Shown one piece after another: positions 53,105 to 63,263 of a stretch of DNA of 64,000 nucleotides. Origin of the DNA: Mesorhabditis belari. Lineage: Eukaryota > Nematoda > Chromadorea > Rhabditida > Rhabditidae. The notes beneath the pieces are model-generated. The model saw only the letters and a list, made by a program, of their open reading frames with translations. It did not search any database and was not told the origin of the DNA. How positions within the stretch are numbered: position 1 is the first letter of the stretch; each line of letters opens with the position of its first letter. The translations under genes were made by a program, and so were the position numbers. The stretch is taken from NCBI GenBank assembly GCA_958450365.1, contig CAUEEP010000741.1:1-64000 (forward strand), given 5' to 3'.

Positions 53105-53894
53105 GACTAGTTTCTAGCAGATTTATTTCTAATTGCAATTACTTTCTAGGTAAGACAAGGACAGAAGTGACACAGAATTACGGAGAATGCTTCATATATA
53201 GATACTATAGAAATCTCACCCGTAATGTACCAAATATTATACATCATTTGAAAGCTTGAAGTCTCCTTTAAATAAATATATCAATAAGATTTACTTGGAC
53301 ACTTTTTCTTTTTGCGTTGAGTTGGTTTATGCTCGCCGACTCCGACACTGCCTAGAGCCGCTGCTGTTTTTGGCTAAGGGCTTAAATAAAATTTATAGAT
53401 TTTCGAAATTTGGGTTTCTAATCTTTGATATGGTTGTATTTTAATGTAAATTTTATGAATTTCAACAATGATTGTTGCCTATTCTTCAAAAAAAAATTGT
53501 TTTTGCGGGTTTTATCGAAGGGTATTTTTCACGATGCTAAAAATTGTAAAAAAGCCGATTTCAGGAATCTCATATTTGAAAAAATAACGCTCAGAATTTG
53601 AAATTTTTATGCTTTTTCCATAGTTTCTAAAAACTTATCAAAGATTAGAAACCCAAATTTCGAAAATCTATAAATTTTATTTAAGCCCTTAGCCAAAAAC
53701 AGCAGCGGCTCTAGGCAGTGTCGGAGTGGGCGAGCATAAACCAACTCAACGCAAAAAGAAAAAGTGTCCAAGTAAATCTTATTGATATATTTAGGATCTG
53801 TATATGAAGCATTCTCCGTAATTCTGTGTCACTTCTGCCCTTGCCTTGCCTAGAAAGTAATTGTAATTAGAAATAAATCTGCTAGAAACTAGTC
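53105..53894. mobile_element. 790-bp near-perfect palindrome
   Basis: Arms of more than 300 bases: gactagtttctagcagattt at the left and aaatctgctagaaactagtc at the right. Inside, gtgacacagaattacggaga, cgctgctgtttttggctaag and gatttacttggacac are all mirrored in the right arm. The spacer is about 110 bases. No transposase is recognised. Confidence 0.93.
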
Positions 53895-54641
53895 TAGAAA
53901 GCATTCAGGTGCCTCCATAATTCTGTGCCACCCTGTAAGGCCAAATCCAGATCTGCCGACTACCGACCCTGGTCTTAGTTTGGAATATTTCTAAATCCAA
54001 CCTCATTTTTCGGCGTTGTATCCATTAATAACCCTTTAAATCAAAAGTTGAAATCGTTTTCCTAAAATCGATGCTTCAAAACTTTTCTGTTTCACTTTTC
54101 TTTTCTTGAATCATCAAACGTTTTTCTAAAAGAAACAAATATCGTTTTTGATGTATGAGGCGATTTTTCAAGAGTTTTGTAAACGAAAATGGATTTATTT
54201 AAAGTAAATGAGAAAAGTGATTGATTGAAACAAATACATACAACAAACAAATTCAAGGAAACAAATTTGAAACAGAAATTCATCAGAGAAAAGAAAATTT
54301 TTGTTGTTTTTCGGTTTTGAATCACCGCTTTTCTGCAACAAAATTGGCTTAAACACAAGGCTTCTGGCGGCATTGGATTTGAGTATCAGCTTAGTATCAG
54401 CTTCTGTGCCAGAAGTCTAGCGTTTACAAGAAAAGTGTAAAAAATACGTTGAGCACTAGACTTGCTTATCAGTCAAACTTAGTGCAGATAATGATAGAAA
54501 AAGCTATAAATACTAAAATACTAATGTTTTTTTAGCTTATCTGTCTTATCTGTGATTTCTATTTTGCACTGATTTCACTGATATAACGTCATAACAAAAC
54601 AATCATAACAAAATTTGAGCATTTCTTGAGAAATTTCTCAT

Positions 54642-57600
54642 TTAAAATCTTTCTGAAGATGAAATGGCAATAGCCGGTCTTGCCTCGTAGATTCCATCGA
54701 CGCGATGGTCACGAGGATCTCTCTAGAAATTTTTGATTAAAAGATTTATATTAGGTTGGCCGATAAGTCTTTGAAAAAGCTATTTAGCTATTTGAAAAGC
54801 TATTTAGAAATAAACAAATCATCGATTGATCTACGGATTGCTCCATTAGAAAAGTCTACTATTTTTCTACAAAATAGCATTCAAATTTTATGAAAATTTT
54901 TTTTCTCGGGTTTTTTATGGGCCCCCGAAGTCGGTTAGTCAAAAAAAGCGACAATCCGAACACGCGATTTAGGCATTTTAGTCCACAGAAACCTATGTTG
55001 ATGTCATTAGATGAAAATAAAGAGCAAAAAGTTTAGTATATAACCAAATTTTCAGAACAATCTGTTCAGCCGATTTATTTGTAGAGCTTTTCATCGAATT
55101 TTTCTTTTCCTAAAACGTCTTTGCTAATGAATTGAAAGTAACATCTTGTTCTTCATTACGTTTTCTAAAAATTGTTCTTTTCAGAGTGAAATCACAATTG
55201 GATCTGCGACCAGCCAGGGTTCGACTCTCACAGGATGGCAAATCGGTGATGAAGATTTGGCTTTTGCTTTTGGTTTTGCTTTTGCTTTGCACGTGCCTCA
55301 CCAGAAAGTTTCAAGAGCAATCAAGCGTCACAAAGAGACTGGGAAATTGGAAGATCGATCAGGACGCGGCCAAACGAAGACTGCCAACAATCTAATCAAT
55401 TGTCGAAAGATCAACTCAAAGAAACCCGAGATCACAGAAAAACTCCACCCGAAAGATGACTGCTGCAATTGGAATCTTGGAATTTGGATCAATTTGGAAT
55501 CTCAAAGACCACAGTGCACCGAACTCTCAAAAAACACGGAATGAAGGCACGTCCGATTACATCTTTTGAAGGCAAAAGATGTAATTGGACATTGCTTAAA
55601 CGATCAGATGAAGCAAAAGAGAGTGGACCGTTGCAAGAAACTTTTCGTAAACATTTTCGATTTAGAGTCAATTGTAGATCAATTGGTAAGTTTGTCATTT
55701 ATAAACGCTAATAGAAAAAAAGTGTTCAAAGACTTGTCGGTCAACCTACCGTAAATACTGTACTAGCACCCCACCCCCATAATGACGGTGCGGAGCGTTG
55801 CGTAGTCTAGCTTTGAACGAGTTTTTCTCGACACTGGTTTTTGCTACAATGCGCGCTTAGGTATCAAAAAATAGCTGAAATTCAGGGCTATCTTTTGATA
55901 CTAAAGACGCATTTTTTGAAAGTAGGGGCGCTTTGAAAAAAATGAAATACTAAAAACTTTTGCGACTACGCGACTGTACGAGGGGAGGGTGGGGCACTAT
56001 TACAGTATTTACGGTAATAGTATTGACAAAAATTCTATCAGTTTCTAGAAAATTGTTTTAACCAACCGTATAAAAAACACTGTCTGGTGAGGTGCGACGC
56101 TCGATTGGATCCGCCTGACGACGACGATTCTCAGCCAAAGAGATGTGACTGGAATGTTTAGCGGTAATGAATGGTCAGTAGACTTGCTTATTTAATGGTC
56201 CTATCCGATATATCCTAATAAAGTTCATTGAAAGCTATTCATTGAATAGCTTTCAAAAGCTATTCAATGGTTTTGCCAGGTCTGACTTGGCAAAACTGGG
56301 CCCCAAGAAGCCAGGCCTGGACCTGACTTGCTCTGGTCTTTGATCAGAGATCTCTGATCTCTCATAAAGCCGATCTAAACATCCTTGTAACAATTGTAAG
56401 TTGATTTTGTTTCAAACCTTTGTGGTATCGGGATTTGATCGGTCTCCGTGTCGGTCACTTTTTGTTCATAGGAGAATGCATGTGGCTGGGTGACAATGAA
56501 TCGACCGATCTGTTGTTGCTTCTTGCGGCGTTCTCTAAAGCAATTGTTTGACTTTAAAAGAAGAGCTAAGATAGCGAGGATCTAGAAATCTCTTTTGAAT
56601 TTTCAATTGAAACTAAATAACTTACTAAATGAATACTTTTTAGCCCAACATCTTTTATAGTCTTTAACAAGTTAACATAGTCAGACTAGGGTAACTTTAA
56701 CAAGTAAAACTGTCTTTTAGCAAGTAAAACAAGAAAAAACAACAGCTCTATCTTATTTCCATAGACTTTATTCAGCTAAATCTCTTACTTGACATAATTT
56801 AGAAAAACCAAGACGATGAGAATGATGAGAACAATGATGAAGAGTACGAGGAAAATCCAGACCCAGGGTGAAGAAATGCACTAGAATTTCATAAATCAAG
56901 GTCAATTTTTGAAGAGCAAAACTATTTTTGGCTTACTAATTCGTAATATTTAACAATTCAGCTAAACAAAATGCTTTAAAAGCCGCACACTTAGGCAACT
57001 CACCAGATTTGACATCAGATTAAGCTGTTAGAAAGTTTTAAAATGTATTGGGTTGATGAATTGAAAACTGCGGGCTATTATCATATATGACAGTTTGAGC
57101 ACTTTCTTCAAAAGAAACCCATTTTGATGTGAATGGAAAAGTTGTAGAGAATCAAAAATCAAGCTTATAGCCAAATTTTCAGAACGATTCAAAAACTGGT
57201 TTTAAAGAAATGCAAAATTTATTGCCAAATTAAATTTTTCACAAAACTTGCATTTTAAGCGAAACTACTAAGTGTATCTTTTTGTAGCGAAACTACTAAG
57301 CTCAAACTCACCCTATCTGGTACACTGAATTCTTGATTTTTCTCTAACTATCGAATACCCAAAGTAAATCGATTGAAGATATTCAATAAAAACTCACATG
57401 TTCAAAAGCATTCTTTAATCCACCGGGGCAGTTACCTAGAGTTAGTTTAAAGTAAAAAAGCTCTTGATCTTTGCATTCTTCAAGCACTCACCAGTCGCAT
57501 CACATTTCCCGTTGCACTAAAGTTTAAAATGAAATAAAGTTAAGCAAACAAATTCTCACATTACTCGGGCAATTCTTTTGACAAAGAAGTCCATAATATC

Positions 57601-60507
57601 CCTCAGCACACGATTGAATCACCGTCAGTTGTTTCACTATTCTGAATTCTTTGATCAATCACAAGTTTACTTGAGATGTTTCGTTTATTGTTTTGGCAAC
57701 ATTTTGGCAACAAACCATTGGCAACGTTTTGGCAACAAACCATTGCCAGTCAAAAGTCTCTTGCTAGAAGGGTTTTCTAAAGCAAGAAACCCGCGGTTTT
57801 CTCGTTGGTGGTTTGCAGACCGCATATGATTCTGCAGTAGAAAAGTAGCAGTTCCCTTTTGCTTCAAAATATTTCTATTATATAGTAAAAAACGCAAAAT
57901 GTCGACCCAAAGCGGATTCGAACCCTCGATCCATCGCACTCGGTGCTAGGCGGCTAACCACTCGACCAACCCATCATCCCTCAAGGGACGTTTCAAGGGG
58001 TAGGTATAAGACCGTTCCAGAAAAGCTCGATCCTGCTAGGGCTCTGACAGACTGACATTTCGAAATATTATAGATTAGATGTGATGCTTTAAAGCAATAC
58101 TTCAAAGAAAGTACACAAAGAAAGTACACAAAGAAAGTACACAAAGAAAGTACAGATTGAACTCACACATGTTTATTGCTCTCTTCTTGAGTGTATGAGA
58201 CTTTCTCATCAAATTTTCCCGCTTCTTTTGCCATTTGAAAGGAAAGACTCGGCAACGATTCATCAGATCCATTCCCATATGCATAGTATTGGATCGTGCT
58301 TTTCATTTCGATTCTCAGCGTTGTTTCATTCTTTTGCTGAAATGTCTTTGCTAATGACTTGAAAGTAACACCTTTGCTTGTTCTCCATTACGTTTTCTAA
58401 GACATTTTCGTTTTCTCAAGCTACCAGAATCTTGGGTAAGTAGTGAATAAACTAGAGACAAGAAACGGAAGTTTTTGAGAAGCTGAGAGTGTTTTAGAAA
58501 ACGCAGCTAATCGCTTTTCAAGCATAAATCCCGTTTTTCTAAACAAAAACTTCAAAAACTGACCACAAGTTGCTCATAAATCCACTTCGAGACTTCATTA
58601 TCAAATCGAATAAAAAGTTCTCCATGACGTGCGAGATTCTCATACAATTGAAGAGAATCGATCTCTCGATTCCGAAAACTAAAAAACTTTGAGGATTTAA
58701 AAAGTTGAGCTTGACAAGAAGTTGAGCTTGACAAACTTGATGCATTGATGTAGAGAAGGGCACAAATTTCAGGCCTCTCTTCAGCTTGGAGTTCGAAATT
58801 GGTGAACTCGAATTGAGTTCTTATCGTGCCTTGATTTTGGAAAGATTTTGCTGATGTTCTGTTTATTTCTGCAGCCTGAAAATAGTGGTTTTAGCAAAGT
58901 CACCCTTTCTTTTAGGGTTTTAAAGAGAACTTGATGTGGCTAAGTTTTCCAACTTGATGTGGTTAATTGTTAAAAGAAACTACGAGTCATATAAACCATG
59001 ATACAACAAATGTATAATAAAGATGATTCGGGTTGATTTGTCTTTCTATTAGGTTGGTGAATTGAAAACTGCGGGACTTTGAACTAAAATTTATTCAACA
59101 TAAAACCATGAATTGATTCCAAATAATTTCATTATTATTGATGACTTCTGCCCATTTTATAGGCAGGTTGCGGATTCCTCTTTCGTAGTAGGATTTTGGT
59201 TTGTGTGTGAGACAAGTGTGAGACTCAAAAATCGAGGACTGGAGATGTGAATGAGTCCCAGTTTGAGCACTTTCTTCAAAAGAAACCCATTTGGTGTCAA
59301 TAGAAAAGTTGTAGAGAATCAAAAATTAGGCTTAAATAGCCAAATTTCAAAAAAGATACACTTAGTAGTTTCGCTTAAAATGCAAGTTTTGTGAAAATTC
59401 GTAAATTTGGCATTTCTTGAAAACCAGTTTTTGAATCGTTCTGAAAATTTGGCTATAAGCTTTAAGATTTTTTGATTCTCTACAACCTTCCATTGACACC
59501 AAAATGGGTTTCTTTTGAAGAAAGTGCTCAAACTGTCACATATGACAATAGCCGGCAGTTTTCAATTCATCAACCCAATAAAAGAAACTGGGAGTCATAT
59601 AAACCATGATACAAAACTGTAAGTAAAGATGATCCGGGTTGATTTGTATTTCTAGAAACCCTAATATTTTCTCTTTTTAACGATCTGAAAAGAATTTACG
59701 AAGATTTTTGGATTTCCTTTTGGAAGACCAGTGGAATTTTCCAAAAAGGTACCAAAAATGATTTCCGATTAAAGATTAGATTGAACAGTTTCCGATTAAA
59801 GCAGCAATTTACAATTAGCTAGCTTAAAAATCGGCTAATTGTGAGCAAATTTGAATAGAAAAGCAACGCTTTTGAGTAAAATTTGTTATGATTGTTTCAT
59901 CTTGCATTGTTTAAACAACAGCTTATTCGGTTTTTAGCAGTATGATTAAAGTTTAAGAAACCGTAATCATATTTTTTTTACGACTTTTCAAATGCAATAT
60001 AAGCCAGGCCAGGAAAGCTAGATTCCGGTTGATTGGCCTGATTGGCCTCCTTTTAGGCCTGATTGGTTTCAGAGAAAGTTTCTGCATCGGCCAAAAGCTA
60101 GACCCAGACCTGGCTGGCTTGAACTGGCATATTTTTGGCTTAGCTTACGAGGTGGCCCCCCAGCTTACGAGGTATTTTCTCAATAGTAGTGCACCCGGAG
60201 CGTCGCCTAGGGAATTGCTCGGGAAATCTCAAGAACCGCTTATCAGAACCTATCGATGTGGGGTCGGAAAATATAGCTGACGATGAGATCTAGTGGGGGA
60301 TTTGAGTGTTGAGCTTCTGGGAAAACTTTGGATGCCGTAAAATAGTCATCAACTCGGCTCGCCCGGGTGCACTACTATTAGAGGAAAATACGGTACTACA
60401 GTAAGAATATAGCGAGCCAATCCCAGTATACTTTGACGTTATACCCTTACCTCGACGCGTGCACCAAGTAGAATAGACAGCAAACAGAAAAGTCTCAACG
60501 GTTTCAT
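54642..60507 (-). CDS. DSL-like type I membrane protein
   Basis: Eleven phased exons: 60,507-60,451; 58,875-58,564; 58,336-58,167; 57,641-57,560; 57,516-57,492; 57,435-57,398; 57,024-57,004; 56,880-56,789; 56,534-56,418; 56,148-56,067; 54,722-54,642. They give 358 residues and no frame break. Signal peptide MKPLRLFCLLSILLGARVE; N-terminal domain of Notch-ligand type (TIRTQFEFTNFELQAEERPE, ICALLYINAS; later ELFIRFDNEVSKWIYEQL and ETTLRIEMKSTIQYYAYGNG); cysteine module QSCAEGYYGLLCQKNC, then CNGKCDATGNCPGG, matching the start of a DSL/EGF fold; membrane helix WIFLVLFIIVLIILIVLVFL; basic tail KERRKKQQQIGRF. The architecture matches the plus-strand gene at 31-40 kb. A 21-base exon (LNLMSNL) is supported only by phase and splice sites. 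It is probably a cell-surface ligand or receptor; its role in Notch signalling is inferred. Confidence 0.82.
54751..55748 (+). mobile_element. deleted Tc1/mariner element with transposase N-terminal fragment
   Basis: Left end ttaggttggccgataagtct, right end gacttgtcggtcaaccta, left TA duplication present. The plus strand between 55,190 and 55,720 keeps transposase DNA-binding pieces: SRAIKRHKETGKLEDRSGRG, then TTVHRTLKKHGMKARP, then KRVDRCKKLF, in shifted frames. The catalytic DDE part is missing, so it is non-autonomous. It lies in the last intron of the DSL-like gene. Confidence 0.8.
55747..56016. mobile_element. palindromic MITE (taccgtaaata family), abutting the mariner end
   Basis: Left taccgtaaatactgtactag and right tagtgccc-type arm ending acagtatttacggta, with ccccacccc facing gggtgggg. 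It is related to the 21.07-kb element by its ends and by gcgttgcgtagtc / gactacgcga. It starts exactly where the neighbouring mariner end stops. Confidence 0.85.
57048..57295. mobile_element. half copy of the 59.05-kb mariner MITE
   Basis: Starts after a TA with ttgggttgatgaattgaaaa and continues through cagtttgagcactttcttc and gaaacccattttgatgtg. This is the inverted right half of the 59,049-59,578 element. The opposite terminus is absent. Confidence 0.8.
57903..57978 (-). tRNA. tRNA-like unit
   Basis: Minus strand: gggttggtcgagtggttagc, then gatcgagggttcgaatccgc. Both internal promoter boxes are good but the acceptor arms pair poorly. It lies in an intron of the DSL-like gene. Confidence 0.5.
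59049..59578 (-). mobile_element. mariner deletion derivative with a nested fold-back
   Basis: Left end ttaggttggtgaattgaaaa and right end ttttcaattcatcaacccaa, flanked by TA on both sides. On the minus strand, YYERGIRNLPIKWAEVINNN is the mariner transposase C-terminus. The right half (about 59,250-59,540) is itself palindromic: cagtttgagcactttcttc faces gaagaaagtgctcaaactg. It occupies intron 1 of the DSL-like gene. Confidence 0.9.
60168..60396. mobile_element. MITE with taccgtattttct ends, copy 3
   Basis: Shares gagcgtcgcctagg, aagaaccgcttatcagaacc, gtggggtcggaaaatatag and aatagtcatcaactcggctc with the 28.4-kb element, ending attagaggaaaatacggta. The left terminus is slightly degraded (gaggtattttct). 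Confidence 0.85.
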
Positions 60508-61470
60508 GTCAAGCAAAATAGTGAGATTTTACTACTGATCGACAAAAAGATTGTTGTAAATGGGTGCGCTTGCTTTTTCTGCTTTTCCTCATCAAAAATT
60601 TTGTGATTTTCTTTTAGATGAGCTCATCGCCTTACGGGAAGTCGCCGATTCACCCGTCAAAATACACACCGAAAAGGCAAATAGAAAACGATAGACGCCC
60701 GTCGAATGGCAATAATTTATACAATCAGTGCTGGGCAAATGTTGGCAAAGAATGTCAATAGAATGGCTAAAAAATAGCAAAAAGAATGTCAATAGAATAG
60801 CAAAAGAATAGCAAAAGAATAGGAAAAGAATAGCAATAGAAATGTCAGCTTTTTTTGAGAAAACGAAAGAGTTGTAGTCAATTGTAAGCAATAGCAATAG
60901 AAATTAGCAATATTGACAGGAAACAACACAGAAAGAGAGGAAAAGCTTGAAGATCTCGAATCTGTCCCAATATTGGCTCAAATTTACATCTTTTAAGCCA
61001 TTGTGGCGCTTAAACAGTAGCTAAATTGAGAGAACATTGCCCACCGAAAAGCAGGTCCAGTCTGAGAACAAATCTCACAAAAGTCCACTTTTAAGTTCAA
61101 CTTTAATAAGATGTGAGTCATAATGAAAGTTCTGTAAATCACTATAATATTTCATTTTCCGTATAGTGCCAAGTACAAATAGTGCTTGACGTATTTATTT
61201 GCAAAGGAAATCGTTGTGAATTTAAAATAGCTGGGTGTGGTGAGTGTGCGAAGGTTCGTCAAGTTGCTTTAGTGCTCACGAAAAATGTCTTTTTCTTTTG
61301 TGTTTTTGGTTTTTGCTCACGTTTGTTTCTTAGAGTGTATTTGTTGCCGTTAATAATTACTCGAGATAAAATTTGCCATTTTACTCGATTAACGTTTGAG
61401 TCATTTTTACTCGATTGAACGTTTTCTCGACGTTTTTCCTTCCCCGAGTACTACGAGAAATCTCTTTACG
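60508..61470. other. upstream region of the minus-strand DSL-like gene
   Basis: Contains aatagcaaaagaat repeats (about 60,775-60,840). No conserved exon or distinctive promoter motif is seen. Confidence 0.5.
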
Positions 61471-61474
61471 GTTC

Positions 61475-61640
61475 CAATATGGTTTTCAATATGGTTCCAA
61501 TATGGTTTTCAATACCAGTTCCTATATCTTTGGTTCCAATATGGTTCCAGTATGCGTTTCAAATATGGTTTCAATCTGGTTCCAATCTATGGTTTAAATA
61601 GTATGGTTTCAATATGGTTCCCAATATGGATTTCGAGTCT
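61475..61640. repeat. ggttccaatat repeat
   Basis: About ten degenerate copies of atggttccaatatggtttc. This is the same core word (ccaatatggtt) as the 7.1-kb array, but inverted. Confidence 0.9.
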
Positions 61641-61753
61641 TTGAATATCTTTACTACATGTAGGGTTTACCACCAAATCCCTTAAACAGGGTCTGAATCA
61701 TCTTTTAAAGGAATCGTATATATCTGAGTGCTCCATGTTTTTGCGTCAAACTA

Positions 61754-62148
61754 AGGGTGGAACAAGTGAAACCTTTTTTTTGCCCTGACGTTTTGCTTTT
61801 TTTTTTCGATTATAAAGGCCTTGGCGATTAGGAGGGTAGCGCTCTCGAAAGATGTTTCCATACTAAGGTCGTATGCGTAGATTTCCTAATTCACGATAAA
61901 TGAAAGCAAATCAGACCTCGCTGGCACGTTACTTTTGAGCTAAGGACCAAAACTACGCAGCTTAGCGCTTTACCCCAGTTTTTGTCTTTTAGCCCAATGG
62001 GGTTGTTCGATGTCAGCAGCTTGTTGTCGAAGTCCCGGAATCTCGCATCACGATTCCCCAGCATGAACATTTTCCACTCTGACCTTTCTAAAGGCTCTTT
62101 CCAAAAGGTGCCTAAATGTCCAGGTGCCATAAGGTCGCTGTCCACCCC
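61754..62148. mobile_element. degraded palindromic hAT-like MITE, copy 3
   Basis: Ends agggtggaacaagtgaaacc and gtcgctgtccacccc are degraded versions of the 48.2-kb element. The interior keeps ggtcgtatgcgtagatttcc, aaatcagacctcgctggcac and aaaactacgcagcttagcgc. No clear 8-bp duplication is left. Confidence 0.8.
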
Positions 62149-62480
62149 ATCAATATTCTTTGCGTCAGATTTTTTCCAATAATTCCCGCCGAAATTACGG
62201 TAATTTCTCCCAAGTTTACGTTTTAAAACCGAACGTATTCCACTCGCCGAGAACACACTCTATTCTTTCTGTTGCACTGGCCGTGCTATTTCTCTCAAGT
62301 GTAACTTGAGAACTTTCATTTCATAGAACCCAACCTCTTTGAAAAGCAGCCTCAAATGTCTCAGTCTATCAGCTGGTGATTTCAAGTCGATCAGTGATAT
62401 CAGCTAAATAGATAAGCTATATAGATTTCGAAGTTTAAGCCTCTAAAACAAAAAAAACAAAATAAAAAACAAGAATTTAC

Positions 62481-62534
62481 CTCTAGCAACAATGGGTTTG
62501 CCTTTACAAGTAATGTACTCGCCTGTGAGGTCGT
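62481..62534 (-). CDS. isolated candidate exon
   Basis: A 54-base minus-strand block between ttttag and gtaaat reads DLTGEYITCKGKPIVAR. The splice sites are good but no partner exon is found within the window, so identity is unknown. Confidence 0.3.
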
Positions 62535-63000
62535 CTAAAATTGTTTTGAAATTTTGCAGGAGTTAAAAATAATTAGCCGTGTTATATCACATTAAATTTT
62601 AGAAACTTTCAGAGCCTTTGTCCCATCATCAAAGATCTCCTCCAGAATTAGGAAGTTTTCGATTGAAGAAAAGAGTGATATTTTTAATCGGGACAGTGAT
62701 TTTTTTTTATCTCTAGGAGCCACCAGGAACTAAAGAATAGTTAAATTTGCTAGATTGGATTAGTTGAAGTAATTTGAAAGGGCCGGGTAAGTCGAGCCTC
62801 AGAGCTGGTGATAAACCAGCTCTGAAGTGAAAACCAAAAAGCCAGATTCAAGCTCAAACTCAAGTCAATTCAAGCTCAAGAAAGACAGCTGGCTAAGTAA
62901 ATCAGAAGATGGCTAGTCATTTCTAATTGCTCAATTGAATGTTTAGCATTTACTGTATTAGTTCTGTCGAAAAGATAAACGCCATGTTATTAGAGGACTT

Positions 63001-63263
63001 TTGGAGAAGTTTTGCGCCATTTTGGTTTGTTGCAGAAGGAACGCAAACGCAGAAGAGCGAACAGCTCAAAAATTATCGTTAAACCTAAGCGTATCTACAG
63101 TAGACCTATTCCCCAAATTGTTCCGCTACGAAACTGCGCAACAATTTTTCGCCAGGGTCCTGTCTCGCTCTTTGATTTTTACTGCCCTCAGCTCCTTCCC
63201 GACATGAGGCGGTTCCCGCAAGCCTTTATTCTAGGCTTCATTTTCGATACTAACCATCGCTAG
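63001..63263 (+). other. ORF of unknown nature
   Basis: Behind a ttgttgcag acceptor the frame reads KERKRRRANSSKIIVKPKRI and on to FIFDTNHR. The sequence is not low complexity. No domain is recognised and there is no start context, so it may be a coding exon, a mobile element fragment or chance. The rest of 62.6-64 kb shows nothing I can name. Confidence 0.25.

Noticed and set aside
57302..57317. Mini-exon between an acceptor and a gtgagt donor
   Set aside because: In the phase required by the neighbouring exons it introduces a stop codon, and it borders a half MITE.
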